A DNA stretch of 64,000 nt from Pseudoalteromonas luteoviolacea S2607 (GTDB taxonomy: Bacteria; Pseudomonadota; Gammaproteobacteria; Enterobacterales; Alteromonadaceae), in NCBI RefSeq assembly GCF_001625575.1, contig NZ_AUXV01000019.1, positions 186,001 through 250,000 of the forward strand. Reading direction: 5' to 3'. The translations under genes and the position numbers were made by a program. Of this stretch, positions 29,554-39,739 are shown piece after piece. Under the pieces are notes generated by a model. That model was not told the origin of the DNA. It did not search any database and saw only the letters and a list, made by a program, of their open reading frames with translations. Within the stretch, counting starts at the first letter, position 1; each line of letters starts with the position of its first letter.

Positions 29554-32500
29554 TTGAAAAGTGCTCCTCACTTCCTTAGCGTTCTACTAATATTCTTTGT
29601 TGCCATGGTTTCTAACTTTAAGGCTGATGCTAGTGGTTACGAAGAAATTTATATTCCAAAAACTAAACTGAGTGTATTTGTTCCAGTCGAAGTCCTTGGA
29701 ATTAATGTGCAAATACCCAACAAAAATTTACCAGAAATAAGTCGCGAGACAGATTGGGGGTTTACTTTTGAGACAGCGAGTAACGGTGATAAATATATTC
29801 GCTGGAGCACAAGTATTAATGCTGCACAGTTTGAAGTACAGGGGCTATTAGAAAATGGCAATTGGGTTAGTATTCGTAAGATAAACCAGTATGGCATCAA
29901 AGTAGATGATGAAATATTGAGTTACCCCAAAATCAGATTAGGTGTTTGTAATTACTCAGATTGTGAACAGTTGGGCCAGTCAAACGAGGTGTATATTAGC
30001 GCTCAAACTGGTCAATTCTATACAATTGCACAAATTACAAAACCTAAATATTTGCTCATAAAAGTAGGCAATACTTTCGCCATGGCGCCTCGTGCAGTTA
30101 ATGCGTCAAATTCAGAAGACTTTTTATTTAGAGAGCAGTTTGTCGACGCCATAACTTATAGTAATCAGCTTTTGCTTTGGAGCACATCTATTGACGCAGT
30201 AGAGTTTGAGATCCAAGGTCTGACAGAGAGTGGTGAGTGGGTCAGCATTAAAACCGTCGCGCAATATGGTGTTGAAATTGATGAATATATGCGCCAGTTT
30301 TTAAAACTAAGAGTACGCGCGTGTGATCATTATGGATGTGGCCAGTTAGGCACATCTAGGGATGTAAAACCAACACCTCACTTTATCACGCCTGTGCATC
30401 AACCGATTGTAGAACAGCAGTTACCAAGTGTGGATAACGTCGGTGCGATTGCCGCAAAGGCGGGGGTTAACGGCGGTGCTGCTACTTATCAAATACCCAT
30501 AAAATTGCCACCAGGGCGCGCGAAAATGCAACCTAACCTTGCATTGAACTACTCTTCTTCGTCCGGTGTTGGCATTGCTGGAAGAGGCTGGTCTTTGTCG
30601 GGTCTTCAATCGATTAGTCGATGTGACGCGACAGTGGCACAAGATGGTTACAAAGCAACTCCATCATATAGTGCTAGTGATAAACTCTGTTTGAATGGCC
30701 AACGCCTGATTGCTGTAAGTGGTACATATGGCAAAAATGGAACAACTTATCGTACTGAGCTAGATAGCTTTGTAAGAGTTACACAAGTGCACGATATTAC
30801 TATGGATAGTACCTACTTTGGAGTGCGTTATAAAAATGGCCGTGTTGCCTATTTTGGCTTGAACGAAAACAGTAGAGTTGTTCATGGTGATAAAACTGCG
30901 GCTTATAGTTGGTTAATTGCTTATGAAGTAGATGCCAGTGGAAGGAATTTTATTCACTATGATTATGTCACCGCTGGCGCAGGTGAACAACTTATTAGCA
31001 CTATTTCCTATACGGGTGATGCGGCTGATAGCAAAGGCCGAAATACCATTGAATTTACCTACGAAGATAAGCGTCAAAGCTCATTGCGTTATGTTGCTGG
31101 TGGTCGACTTGAGTCCACCAAACGAATGGCATTGATCACAACTAAAGTGTCAAACAACCAAGTTAATAGCTACGGCTTAACATATGAAAATAACAAAGCA
31201 AATAGTACTGAACTGTTGTCGAGCGTAACTCAATGTTTTGCCGCAAACTCTTACTGTTTACCCGCTACCAAAATCAATTGGCACAATAAAAAAATACATT
31301 ATGGTGTTAAACCTGTATTGGATAAGTATGGTAATGAATTGGCTGATACAGGGGTTCATAATCTTGAAGTGCCAGATGGAGACCGCAATGGTGACGGAGT
31401 AAGAGATTGGCCTAAGCGTTTTGTAGACCCTGAGGGCAATAGCCGGCTCCATACTATGCCTATGCCGAGATGCAGTCACACGTTTAGTATGATGAAACCT
31501 CAATGTAAAACTGGTGATTTTAATCAAGATGGTTTAACAGATACATGGGAAATACATAAAGGCAAATTGAGGATAGGTATTTCTGTTAAAGCTGGTTCAC
31601 CAGTCTGGTACACCACAGATATTGAAATGGGGAAGTATGACACAATTGTTAATATTGCCGACTATAACGGAAATAGCTACAGTGATCTTGTGTTGTATCG
31701 AGAGCCTGAGAACGGGGGAGGGGTTGCGACCATACACTTGTACACAAACTCCACACATGAAAATACATCTATTTTCCGTGAAGAACGGAAACAGTTGTTA
31801 CACCAATGGGGTGTAAGGACGATTGATTGGGTCAGGACACCATCTGAAGGGGTCAGCTTTCCTGGTGATATGGATGGCGATGGAATCCCTGACATTGCAA
31901 TAAATAAAGAAGTGGAGATAACGGGTACTTCTGCAAGATTTGTTTCGGTTCTAGATAAAATTATCTACTTAAACTGGACTAATGGCAATATTTCAACAGA
32001 AAAGGTAGACATTGATTACAGCGGTGACAAGTCGGTAACCGCATTTACCATGCTGTTTGACGTAAATGGTGACGGATTGCAAGATTGGATTGGTTGGCGT
32101 GATCCCACGGAAATAAACCGCGAGTTATACGTCGCAATGAACAAAGGGAATAGAACATTTTCAACACCATACTCTCTAGGAACTGAAGCGAATATCCCGA
32201 TCCGAACTAAAATGTTTTGGAAAAATGGCGATGCCCCAGAAAGATACATTGTTGCCAAATTTCCAAGTGGTCTTGTTCCTTCTGATATAGATGGTGATGG
32301 TAAACCTGAACTGCTTGTTCCAGATTCTATCGACACTGAATATTGTGTTTATGTTGTCAGTAACACAGGAAACGGTTTTAGGTGTGGTAATGGGTTGTAT
32401 TCTACATATGAAAATATCGGCGTAAATAAGCGTGGCATAATAGTCAATCTTTTAGACAACATCGATTGGAGCGTATACAAACATAAATCATATAGTTTTG

Positions 32501-35500
32501 TTTACGATACATCGTCAGGAAAATATTCAGTTAAATCTAAACCTACAGAGCTTTTAGGTGTGCCAGGTAGAACCTACGTGATAGACGGTTTTGGCAAAGG
32601 TTTAAATGATATGGTGTTTAAATATGCAGACTGCGGAAGTGGTAGAGAGGTTTGCTACTACAAAGATCCTGTTTCAGGCTCACAACTAACTGGCCAAGCG
32701 GTCAACAAAATGTACTACAACCGAAACAGCGGCTCGGTATCGAGTGCAAGTAGCCTGAGCACCTACCAACCTAACGCGATAGTTGAGTCCATACAGGACG
32801 GGTTAGGCCGTAAAGCCCGTTGGAAGTTGTTGCCACTATCAAGCTCACAAGGTGGTGTTGGCACAACACCACACTATGAAACAGACCATAGCTATATTGG
32901 CGCTCTAGACAACGCATTCCACTTTAGCTCAAGCATGTATACGGTATCACGCTTTGAACAAAGTAATGGGGTTGGGGGGATGTCAGCCACTGAATATGCA
33001 TATAAAGGGGCGGTATTCAGTGCCGATGGTAGAGGCTTTTTGGGCTTTAGAAGTATCATTGAAAAAAATGTAGATAAAAACTTAATTACGCAATCAGACT
33101 TTTCGCAAGAGTTTCCACGTCATGGCAAATTAATAACAAAAGCAACGTTTAAAGCTGGGGACTTTGACTATAAAGCACCGCTGCTAGGAGATGCCAAAAA
33201 TGAGACAAAGGCGATCAGCCACAGTGAATTTATATGGGGAGACAATCCATCACACTGGATTGCATCGGGCAAGGTATATCATAACTACTTGAGTAAGCAT
33301 ATTCAGGTTACGCGCGATATTAATAATTTAAACACTATTATTGGTACGCAAAGCCAAGAAACGCTCAAAATAGACCAGTATGGCAACCCAACTGAAGTTT
33401 TTTCGAGCATATCGGACAGCTGGAATACACGTACAAGTCGAGTCATCAACGTTTATGATAATGACAGCACAAATTGGTGGTTAAATAAACTGACTCGAAC
33501 CAAGACTACTAAGTATGCAGCGACGAGCCGTCATAATAATGATGCGCTCACTCTTTATGGTGGCGATATTCAAAACTTGGATGTTGAAACTAGCGTTTTG
33601 CGTGTTATGAGCGATTTTCATACTAGTCGCAAACCCAGAAAGATCGTTGAAAGCGCCACATCAGGCGAAGGAAAAACGATAGCCATGGCCTTTAATGGCT
33701 ACGGTTTACCCAACAACGTGACGACTACAGCGAAAATATTCACAACATGGGGAACTTGGGTTAACAATAATAGAGTAGAGCAGTTTAGTTATTCCGACGA
33801 TGGGTATTTTGTTGACACAGTGACTAATCATAAAGGCCACAAAGTCATCACCGAGACAGATCCGTCTACGGGATTTCCTACATCAGTACAAACCCAAGTT
33901 AAACAAAATAATTACGTAACAACGAGGTATACGTATGATCGTTATGCCCGGTTATACAGCGAACGGACTAAGGGGCAAGCAACGACTTTCCAAGTAGCAA
34001 GCTCTCCTGATAGTAATGCGCCTACTTATGCAGTTAAGCAAGTCACTACGCAATCAGCGGGTAAACCGACTTCCAAGACGTATTTTGATCAATTCAACCG
34101 GGTATTAAGGGTTGCGACAGAAAACTATGCGGGGCAGTGGGTTTATGTTGACACCGGCTATGATAAACAAGGTAATAAAACGCGAGAGTCTAGGCCATAC
34201 CTGTTTTCCAATTCTAGGTATGACATCGAATATAAAAATTTTGATGTGTTGGGCCGGCCTAAATCTAAAGTGACACCGCAGTATTGTGGTCCCAATAGCC
34301 ATGGCGAGATGACCGCTGAATATAACTATGTAGGTTTAACCACAGAAATTAATGTGAGCGAAACTTGCTACGGTTTTGCGCTAGGCACGATGTCTAGAAG
34401 CTACAGTATAGATAAACAGCTGATTGAAACCAAAGATGCCAATGGCAGCTATACCCGCTATGCCTATAATAGCTTAGGGTTACCCATCGTAATTCGTGAT
34501 GCTAATGGCAATAGCATAGTTGCAAAATACAACGGAATGGGTCGTAAAATACAAGTTATTGACCCCAACCAAGGTCAAACTACCTTTACTTACAATGGCT
34601 TTGGTGAAGTCGTTGAAGAGAAGCGTAGCAACAATAAAACAGTGAATTTTTACTATGACAGCCTTGGGCGAGTGATATATCGAAAAGCCACAGGTGAAGG
34701 CACGCAAACTTTTACATTTGATACCACAAGTTATGGGCAATTAGGGGAGTCTTCGGCAAATGGCGTGGTGCACAAACATCATTATGATGACTTGGGCCGC
34801 CATGTAACGCATGAGGTGATAGGCGACGGTCAGTACTTTGTTACGTACACCTTCTATGATGGCAATCATGGTCGCGTAAGTGGCATGCGGTATCCAAATG
34901 GGTTAACACTCGGCTACGAGTATAATGACCATGGGTACCGTAAATCTATTACTAACCTGCATACTGAGTACGTGTACCAAATCGTGACTAAACGTGATGT
35001 GCTCAACAATGTTGAAGAACAAACATTAGGCAATAGGGTAATAGATAAAACGTATTACAGTTCAGTAACAGGTCAAATGACAGGCCACTATACCGAGCAA
35101 TATGGCCGTAACTTACTCGGCATTGAATATACCAGCTACGACGGATTTGGTAACTTAAAGGCTATGGAGGTGATTTCAGGTGAAGTGGGTAAGCAGCACA
35201 ATTATCAAGAGACTTACCAGTATGATGATTTACACCGTCTGACATCTAATGCCATTGAGGGTATTACAACCGTTCGCTATGGGTATGACGCGATGGGTAA
35301 CTTGCGCAATAAGTCTGACTATGCCAGTGATTATGATTACAGCACGCGCCAGAGCGGCCACTCAGGCGGTGGTCCAAACGCAGTTAAACGCGTTTTCAAG
35401 CAAGATAAATGGGTAGGCTTTAGCTACGATGCACGCGGCAATATGGTCAAAGGAGATGGCTTAACCTCTGCTCACTATAACGCGATGGATAAGCCGACAC

Positions 35501-36885
35501 TCATTACCAAAAATGGCGTGACGTCAGAATTTATTTATGGCCCAGACAACATGCGCTTTATGCAGGTCAAAGGCGACAGCACCACCTACTATGCGGGCAA
35601 GCATTATGAGCTTGAAATAGAAAACGGCGAATTTACTGAGCGAGCGTATATTGATGGCGTGGCATTAGTGAGCAAAACTGACGACTATCAAGCCCAGATA
35701 CGCTATATGCACAGAGACCGTTTAGGCAGCGCCCGATTGATGACAGACCGCTATGGCAATGTGGTGGTTGAGCGTAATTTTGACCCCTTTGGCAAACCTC
35801 GTTCCTCAAACGGTAGTTTAAAATTTGAAGCGCGGTTAGGAGACAAAGGTAAAGCCAGAACCAATCGCGGGTTTACCGATCATGAGCACTTAGATGAACT
35901 TGAATTAATCCATATGAACGGTCGGGTGTACGATTATAACCTTGGTCGGTTTATGTCGGTTGATCCTTTTATTCAGAGTCCAAAAAACTCTCAAAGCTTG
36001 AATCCCTATTCGTATATTATGAATAACCCACTCGCGGGGACGGATCCGACTGGGTATATAGGATGTAAAGTTGGGGAAATATGTACAACATCTTTTGAGA
36101 AAAAGACTGAGTTTGTCGGAAAACCACTTTCTAGAATACAAAGGAGAGTTGAGACTACTACCATAACAACCACGAACTCGGCTGGTAATGTAGTTAATGT
36201 GTCAAAAATAGCTCAAAGCGGAAATAACATAACCCATTCCAGTGTTTCATATAACAACAATGGCGACATAAGTCAAGTGGTTGCGTCAACTCATAACAGA
36301 AAAACTGGAGAATCAGCTAGTGCAGCTTACGACTTTGGTACTCAAGAGAGCATAGCCAATGCCTCACCGACAACTATGAGTTCTACAGCCCCCTCATTGC
36401 AAGCAAACTGGTGCTATAACGGAGCTTGTAGAACTGGTATTATGTCAAGTATAGATACTCGAACTATCGGCCAAATAGATAATAGTTTGAGGAGTTTGAA
36501 CTCTGGCTTTTCTGCTCTAATCGGTGGTGTGAGTGGTGCGGGTATGTTCAAAGCCTTAATAACCGATGTAGCTGAATATGTTACAAAGAGAGTAGGGCCC
36601 AAACTGGGATCTGCGGGAGGCCCAGGAGCGGGTAAAGCTTTCTCTCGAAAGACTCAAGATGCAGCTCGCGCAGAGGCTAATAATACCTGTGTTTTCTGTG
36701 ATGTTGAGACAATTAGATCGAAGAAGCCCCATCCTCAGCGTTCAAACATAGATCATGCTATTCCTAGATCTCGGAATGGTAATAATACTCTTGAAAATGC
36801 TCAAAATACCTGCCAAACATGTAACCTTGATAAAAGGGCTCAAACTACCCAGGAGTATTTGGAGCGTTTAAATGGTGGAGGTTAA
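29554..36885 (+). CDS. Giant secreted SpvB/RHS-repeat toxin with C-terminal HNH nuclease tip
   Basis: 2443 aa from a TTG start preceded by AGGAA; a Sec signal peptide follows (cleavage near residue 27). Order: two tandem fibronectin-like repeats (about residues 60-150 and 195-275, sharing WSTSI...FE.QGL), SpvB-type domain (about 290-360), several FG-GAP/VCBS calcium-like motifs (DFNQDGLTD, DMDGDGIPD, DVNGDGLQD, DIDGDGKPE), many YD repeats, and the RHS core end YMHRDRLGSARLMTD through NNPLAGTDPTGY (about residue 2168). The last 275 aa are the variable tip, ending in an HNH nuclease with zinc-type CVFC and CQTC pairs around IDHAIPRSRNG. The core forms a shell that encloses the toxin. The immunity gene abuts the stop. 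Confidence 0.93.
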   Translation: MKSAPHFLSVLLIFFVAMVSNFKADASGYEEIYIPKTKLSVFVPVEVLGINVQIPNKNLPEISRETDWGFTFETASNGDKYIRWSTSINAAQFEVQGLLENGNWVSIRKINQYGIKVDDEILSYPKIRLGVCNYSDCEQLGQSNEVYISAQTGQFYTIAQITKPKYLLIKVGNTFAMAPRAVNASNSEDFLFREQFVDAITYSNQLLLWSTSIDAVEFEIQGLTESGEWVSIKTVAQYGVEIDEYMRQFLKLRVRACDHYGCGQLGTSRDVKPTPHFITPVHQPIVEQQLPSVDNVGAIAAKAGVNGGAATYQIPIKLPPGRAKMQPNLALNYSSSSGVGIAGRGWSLSGLQSISRCDATVAQDGYKATPSYSASDKLCLNGQRLIAVSGTYGKNGTTYRTELDSFVRVTQVHDITMDSTYFGVRYKNGRVAYFGLNENSRVVHGDKTAAYSWLIAYEVDASGRNFIHYDYVTAGAGEQLISTISYTGDAADSKGRNTIEFTYEDKRQSSLRYVAGGRLESTKRMALITTKVSNNQVNSYGLTYENNKANSTELLSSVTQCFAANSYCLPATKINWHNKKIHYGVKPVLDKYGNELADTGVHNLEVPDGDRNGDGVRDWPKRFVDPEGNSRLHTMPMPRCSHTFSMMKPQCKTGDFNQDGLTDTWEIHKGKLRIGISVKAGSPVWYTTDIEMGKYDTIVNIADYNGNSYSDLVLYREPENGGGVATIHLYTNSTHENTSIFREERKQLLHQWGVRTIDWVRTPSEGVSFPGDMDGDGIPDIAINKEVEITGTSARFVSVLDKIIYLNWTNGNISTEKVDIDYSGDKSVTAFTMLFDVNGDGLQDWIGWRDPTEINRELYVAMNKGNRTFSTPYSLGTEANIPIRTKMFWKNGDAPERYIVAKFPSGLVPSDIDGDGKPELLVPDSIDTEYCVYVVSNTGNGFRCGNGLYSTYENIGVNKRGIIVNLLDNIDWSVYKHKSYSFVYDTSSGKYSVKSKPTELLGVPGRTYVIDGFGKGLNDMVFKYADCGSGREVCYYKDPVSGSQLTGQAVNKMYYNRNSGSVSSASSLSTYQPNAIVESIQDGLGRKARWKLLPLSSSQGGVGTTPHYETDHSYIGALDNAFHFSSSMYTVSRFEQSNGVGGMSATEYAYKGAVFSADGRGFLGFRSIIEKNVDKNLITQSDFSQEFPRHGKLITKATFKAGDFDYKAPLLGDAKNETKAISHSEFIWGDNPSHWIASGKVYHNYLSKHIQVTRDINNLNTIIGTQSQETLKIDQYGNPTEVFSSISDSWNTRTSRVINVYDNDSTNWWLNKLTRTKTTKYAATSRHNNDALTLYGGDIQNLDVETSVLRVMSDFHTSRKPRKIVESATSGEGKTIAMAFNGYGLPNNVTTTAKIFTTWGTWVNNNRVEQFSYSDDGYFVDTVTNHKGHKVITETDPSTGFPTSVQTQVKQNNYVTTRYTYDRYARLYSERTKGQATTFQVASSPDSNAPTYAVKQVTTQSAGKPTSKTYFDQFNRVLRVATENYAGQWVYVDTGYDKQGNKTRESRPYLFSNSRYDIEYKNFDVLGRPKSKVTPQYCGPNSHGEMTAEYNYVGLTTEINVSETCYGFALGTMSRSYSIDKQLIETKDANGSYTRYAYNSLGLPIVIRDANGNSIVAKYNGMGRKIQVIDPNQGQTTFTYNGFGEVVEEKRSNNKTVNFYYDSLGRVIYRKATGEGTQTFTFDTTSYGQLGESSANGVVHKHHYDDLGRHVTHEVIGDGQYFVTYTFYDGNHGRVSGMRYPNGLTLGYEYNDHGYRKSITNLHTEYVYQIVTKRDVLNNVEEQTLGNRVIDKTYYSSVTGQMTGHYTEQYGRNLLGIEYTSYDGFGNLKAMEVISGEVGKQHNYQETYQYDDLHRLTSNAIEGITTVRYGYDAMGNLRNKSDYASDYDYSTRQSGHSGGGPNAVKRVFKQDKWVGFSYDARGNMVKGDGLTSAHYNAMDKPTLITKNGVTSEFIYGPDNMRFMQVKGDSTTYYAGKHYELEIENGEFTERAYIDGVALVSKTDDYQAQIRYMHRDRLGSARLMTDRYGNVVVERNFDPFGKPRSSNGSLKFEARLGDKGKARTNRGFTDHEHLDELELIHMNGRVYDYNLGRFMSVDPFIQSPKNSQSLNPYSYIMNNPLAGTDPTGYIGCKVGEICTTSFEKKTEFVGKPLSRIQRRVETTTITTTNSAGNVVNVSKIAQSGNNITHSSVSYNNNGDISQVVASTHNRKTGESASAAYDFGTQESIANASPTTMSSTAPSLQANWCYNGACRTGIMSSIDTRTIGQIDNSLRSLNSGFSALIGGVSGAGMFKALITDVAEYVTKRVGPKLGSAGGPGAGKAFSRKTQDAARAEANNTCVFCDVETIRSKKPHPQRSNIDHAIPRSRNGNNTLENAQNTCQTCNLDKRAQTTQEYLERLNGGG

Positions 36886-37362
36886 ATGAGCTTTGGGATA
36901 ACTGATAAAGCATTACCATTAGTGAAGGTAGTGTTTTCTCTTGGCACTAATGAATGGCACGGGTTTCATACTGAATCGGTCTGGGCCGAAAAAATAGATA
37001 ATAACCGTTGTCGAATTCGAAACACTCCTTTTTATGCCAAAGGAGTTAGTTGTGAGGATGTTGTATTTATAAAGGATGTGGATGGAGCTTTGTTCTTTGA
37101 TTCTACATCAATGGCGGCTGGGCACTCTACTTATCGGATCCTCCTAAATAAGTCGATTTTGGAAGGGGACTTCCTTAGGTATTGGGGGCCCTTAGAAGGC
37201 CTTGGCTGTACATATGAGAGTTCCGATATAGGAAAGATGACTTTATATGCTGTAAATGTGCCCTCAAATACCAATATACACGAAGCCTATAGTTTGCTTG
37301 AACGAGCAGAGAGAGATGGTGTCTGGGAGTTTGAAGAGGGGCATTGTGGCCACCCAATTTAA
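36886..37362 (+). CDS. DUF4265 protein, probable immunity to the HNH tip
   Basis: 158 aa, starting immediately after the toxin stop codon. WAEKIDNNRCRIRNTPFYAK and SCEDVVFIKDVDG followed by GHSTYRI match the DUF4265 family as I remember it; members often sit behind polymorphic toxins. Cytoplasmic, no signal peptide. The position makes it the cognate immunity protein of the HNH nuclease tip. Its stop codon abuts the stop of the convergent HEAT-repeat gene with no gap. Confidence 0.8.
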   Translation: MSFGITDKALPLVKVVFSLGTNEWHGFHTESVWAEKIDNNRCRIRNTPFYAKGVSCEDVVFIKDVDGALFFDSTSMAAGHSTYRILLNKSILEGDFLRYWGPLEGLGCTYESSDIGKMTLYAVNVPSNTNIHEAYSLLERAERDGVWEFEEGHCGHPI

Positions 37363-37986
37363 TTATAAAGGTCGCCACTTTAGATATTTTCCTTTTAAAG
37401 CTGCCTTGGCAGCTTTTTTTGTGTCGTCTAGTAAAGAATATTCTAAACAATGTTCTAAAAATTTTTGTGTTAACTGAGTAGGCCAGCCAGGGCTGGCTGC
37501 GGCAGCCCAAAAATCCACATTTCCACTTCCAGAGTTTTGGGCGTAGGATATTATTTTACGAATAAGGATTTCATCTGGGATGAGTTGGTTTGTGGCTAAA
37601 GTTCGAATTCCTCCTTCAATTAGTGCTTGGTTATTAGTATCTATCCACTTGCCTAGCGAGATTTGCTTGTGATTTTCTAGTAGTTCTAAGTTCGTCACTG
37701 CATCACCTATAGCCGTAAGAACCATCGTGGCTTCAAAGTCTTGTTTAGCTATTTGTTGTAAAAAATTTAAGCTATCGGTATAGCCAGACTCACCCAGCGC
37801 CATAATCATATGGTATTGTGTTTCCCAGGTGCGCTTATCCTTGAGTTCACTTTTTAAAGCTTCGAGCAATGCCGGGCCAGTATCTTTTGCTTTTAGTTTT
37901 CTTAGCTTTTTAGCTGCTGAACGGCGTTTAGTTGATGCTTTACTGTGTAACTGTTCAGTTAGCAGGTGAATATCTATGTTACTCAT
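37363..37986 (-). CDS. HEAT-repeat protein
   Basis: 207 aa, all-helical. KRRSAAKKLRKL, GPALLEALKSEL and MIMALGESGYTDSLNFLQQI are HEAT/PBS-lyase-like units. Such scaffolds bind proteins or nucleic acids. It overlaps the upstream XRE regulator by ATGA and is therefore translationally coupled to it. It could be another immunity-type protein, since HEAT proteins occur as such in toxin islands, but its partner is not seen. Confidence 0.75.
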   Translation of the reverse strand: MSNIDIHLLTEQLHSKASTKRRSAAKKLRKLKAKDTGPALLEALKSELKDKRTWETQYHMIMALGESGYTDSLNFLQQIAKQDFEATMVLTAIGDAVTNLELLENHKQISLGKWIDTNNQALIEGGIRTLATNQLIPDEILIRKIISYAQNSGSGNVDFWAAAASPGWPTQLTQKFLEHCLEYSLLDDTKKAAKAALKGKYLKWRPL

Positions 37987-38333
37987 TTAACCGCCTGCCT
38001 ACCCGAATCCCACCTTCTGGACTGATACTTAATTATCAGACTCTCCAGCACTTCCCGTATCACCATCTGCTCGCCCTCAGGCATCTGACTGATCGCCTCT
38101 AGCTGTAGGGCTAAATCATCACCAGGATCACGCTCATGTTCCTCAAATAGCAAGAAGTCGGTACTGACATGCAGTCCGACTGCTATCTTCTTGATCGCTT
38201 CCAGCGAAGGCTGGGCCTGACCTGCTTCATACTTCTTCAGGCTGTTTACATGTACGCCCAGCACATCAGCCATCTGTTGTTGGGTAAGTCCCTTCTCTTT
38301 ACGCAGGGTAATAAGTCTCTTAGCTAGGCTCAT
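37983..38333 (-). CDS. XRE-family helix-turn-helix regulator
   Basis: 116 aa from 38333. MSLAKRLITLRKEKGLTQQQ begins the HTH_3 domain, with ADVLGVHVNSLKKYEAGQAQ as the recognition region. The C-terminal half is acidic with a helical tail. Earlier in-frame starts (38363, 38453) lack good ribosome sites and add non-conserved residues, though no site is strong. It is coupled to the HEAT gene by a four-base overlap and lies next to the transposase element. Confidence 0.85.
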   Translation of the reverse strand: MSLAKRLITLRKEKGLTQQQMADVLGVHVNSLKKYEAGQAQPSLEAIKKIAVGLHVSTDFLLFEEHERDPGDDLALQLEAISQMPEGEQMVIREVLESLIIKYQSRRWDSGRQAVK

Positions 38334-38420
38334 CATCAAAAGTGTTCTGATTAACGTTGCCATGATATACATTAGAATGTACCATAATAATCCATTGTTA
38401 TGGTCTTGACAATATAGAAA

Positions 38421-39684
38421 AATTAAAGAAGACACCCACCTTAAATTTGGCAAAAAACTGAGTGTCGCCTATCTTTAACTAACGGTTAAAAGTTAGGCGC
38501 ACAATTCATGGCAACAGCACGAAGTCGGCAAGTTAGCTTGGTGGATACTAAGTACTATCACTGCATATCACGATGCGTAAGGCGTGCGTTTTTATGCGGA
38601 GAAGATAAAGCAACGGGCAAGTCTTATGAGCATCGAAGGGGGTGGGTTGAAGAGAAGCTACTCCAACTTGCTAAGGTGTTTTGTATTGATGTGTGTGCGT
38701 ATGCAGTGATGAGTAACCATACGCATATTGTTCTATATGTTGATGATAAAAAAGCAAAACGTCTAACGGATAAAGCCATAATTATACGCTGGCATAAGCA
38801 ATTTAAAGGGACTTGGCTGACTCATAAGTTTATCAATGACGAGTCACTGACCAATTCAGAGCGTTGTTTACTGTCAGAGTTAATAGACAAATACCGAACA
38901 CGACTAGCTGATATAAGCTGGTTTATGCGCACGCTAAATGAAGATATCGCGCGCAAAGCCAATAGAGAAGATGGTTGTACAGGGCGATTCTGGGAAGGGC
39001 GTTTTAAATCACAAGCCTTGTTAGATGAAGCCGCGTTGGCAGCGTGTTTAGCGTATGTGGATTTGAATCCAGTAAGAGCCAAAATGGCAGAGACGCCAGA
39101 AGAGTCAGACCACACCAGTATTAAAACACGTATTGAAACAGCAAAAGCGAGTAAACAACCTAAGTCACTTATGCGCTTTGCAGGTAACCCAAGAAAACAT
39201 ATGCCAAAAGGGCTGCCATTTGAATTCAAATATTATGTAGAGCTTGTTGATTTAACAGGTCGATGTATACGTGAGGATAAGCGAGGGTTTATCACAGGCG
39301 CTCAGCCCATCTTAGCGAGACTCAATATCCAACCAGAGAATTGGTTAAAGCTCACCACTCAGTTTACCAAGGTGTTCAAAGGTTCAGTGGGTAGGCCCGA
39401 TGCTAAACAAAAGTATTGCGAGCACTTAAAGCTAAAACGACGAGGCAGCCTCACTCAGTGTAGTGAGTTACTCGCTTAGTCTCTAATATACATTAACACC
39501 CCAATTTCAACGTAGCTTTCAAAAGTGACGTGGTTAGTCATGTCTGAAATCCCAACAAAGTTATCAAGTTAAGTAATTTATCAAAGGTTAAAAGCGAATT
39601 GCGCTACTTTTAGTGGTTTGTTTCTGCTTTGAAACATGTCGGTGTAGTTGTGGAAAAAATTAAAATGGGTGTCAAGTTTCTATA
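38421..39684 (+). mobile_element. RAYT/IS200-like transposase element with inverted ends
   Basis: The left end carries AAGACACCCACCTTAAATTT and the right end an inverted form, AAATTAAAATGGGTGTC; both ends reappear separately elsewhere in the window. Just inside the left end is a REP-like hairpin (GCCTATCTTTAAC, loop, TTAAAAGTTAGGC) before the transposase gene. The right end (39631-39684) is matched again at 43107-43160. This copy is the only one here that carries the transposase. Confidence 0.65.
38508..39479 (+). CDS. REP-associated tyrosine transposase (Y1_Tnp/IS200-like)
   Basis: 323 aa. YYHCISRCVRRAFLCGED is the typical N-terminus. The HUH metal-binding pair is in VMSNHTHIVL (His-x-His) and the likely catalytic tyrosine lies in the ADISWFMRTLNED to EGRFKSQALLDE region or just after, as in RAYT proteins. 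ACLAYVDLNPVRAKMAETPE is highly characteristic. These enzymes cleave and join single-stranded REP hairpins. It lies directly behind such a hairpin and inside an element whose ends are dispersed through the toxin island. Confidence 0.9.
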   Translation: MATARSRQVSLVDTKYYHCISRCVRRAFLCGEDKATGKSYEHRRGWVEEKLLQLAKVFCIDVCAYAVMSNHTHIVLYVDDKKAKRLTDKAIIIRWHKQFKGTWLTHKFINDESLTNSERCLLSELIDKYRTRLADISWFMRTLNEDIARKANREDGCTGRFWEGRFKSQALLDEAALAACLAYVDLNPVRAKMAETPEESDHTSIKTRIETAKASKQPKSLMRFAGNPRKHMPKGLPFEFKYYVELVDLTGRCIREDKRGFITGAQPILARLNIQPENWLKLTTQFTKVFKGSVGRPDAKQKYCEHLKLKRRGSLTQCSELLA

Positions 39685-39697
39685 ATGTATCTAGTAT

Positions 39698-39736
39698 CAT
39701 GATGCCGTGGATACCTTTAGACATACGGGATACTAA
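39698..39736 (+). pseudogene. C-terminal remnant of an HNH-type toxin
   Basis: Twelve codons reading HDAVDTFRHTGY then stop, four bases before the next start codon. The same pattern (HATIDPYRITGD) precedes the paralogous gene at 49981. It directly follows the right end of the repeat element, so all upstream toxin sequence is gone. Confidence 0.5.
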
Positions 39737-39739
39737 AGA

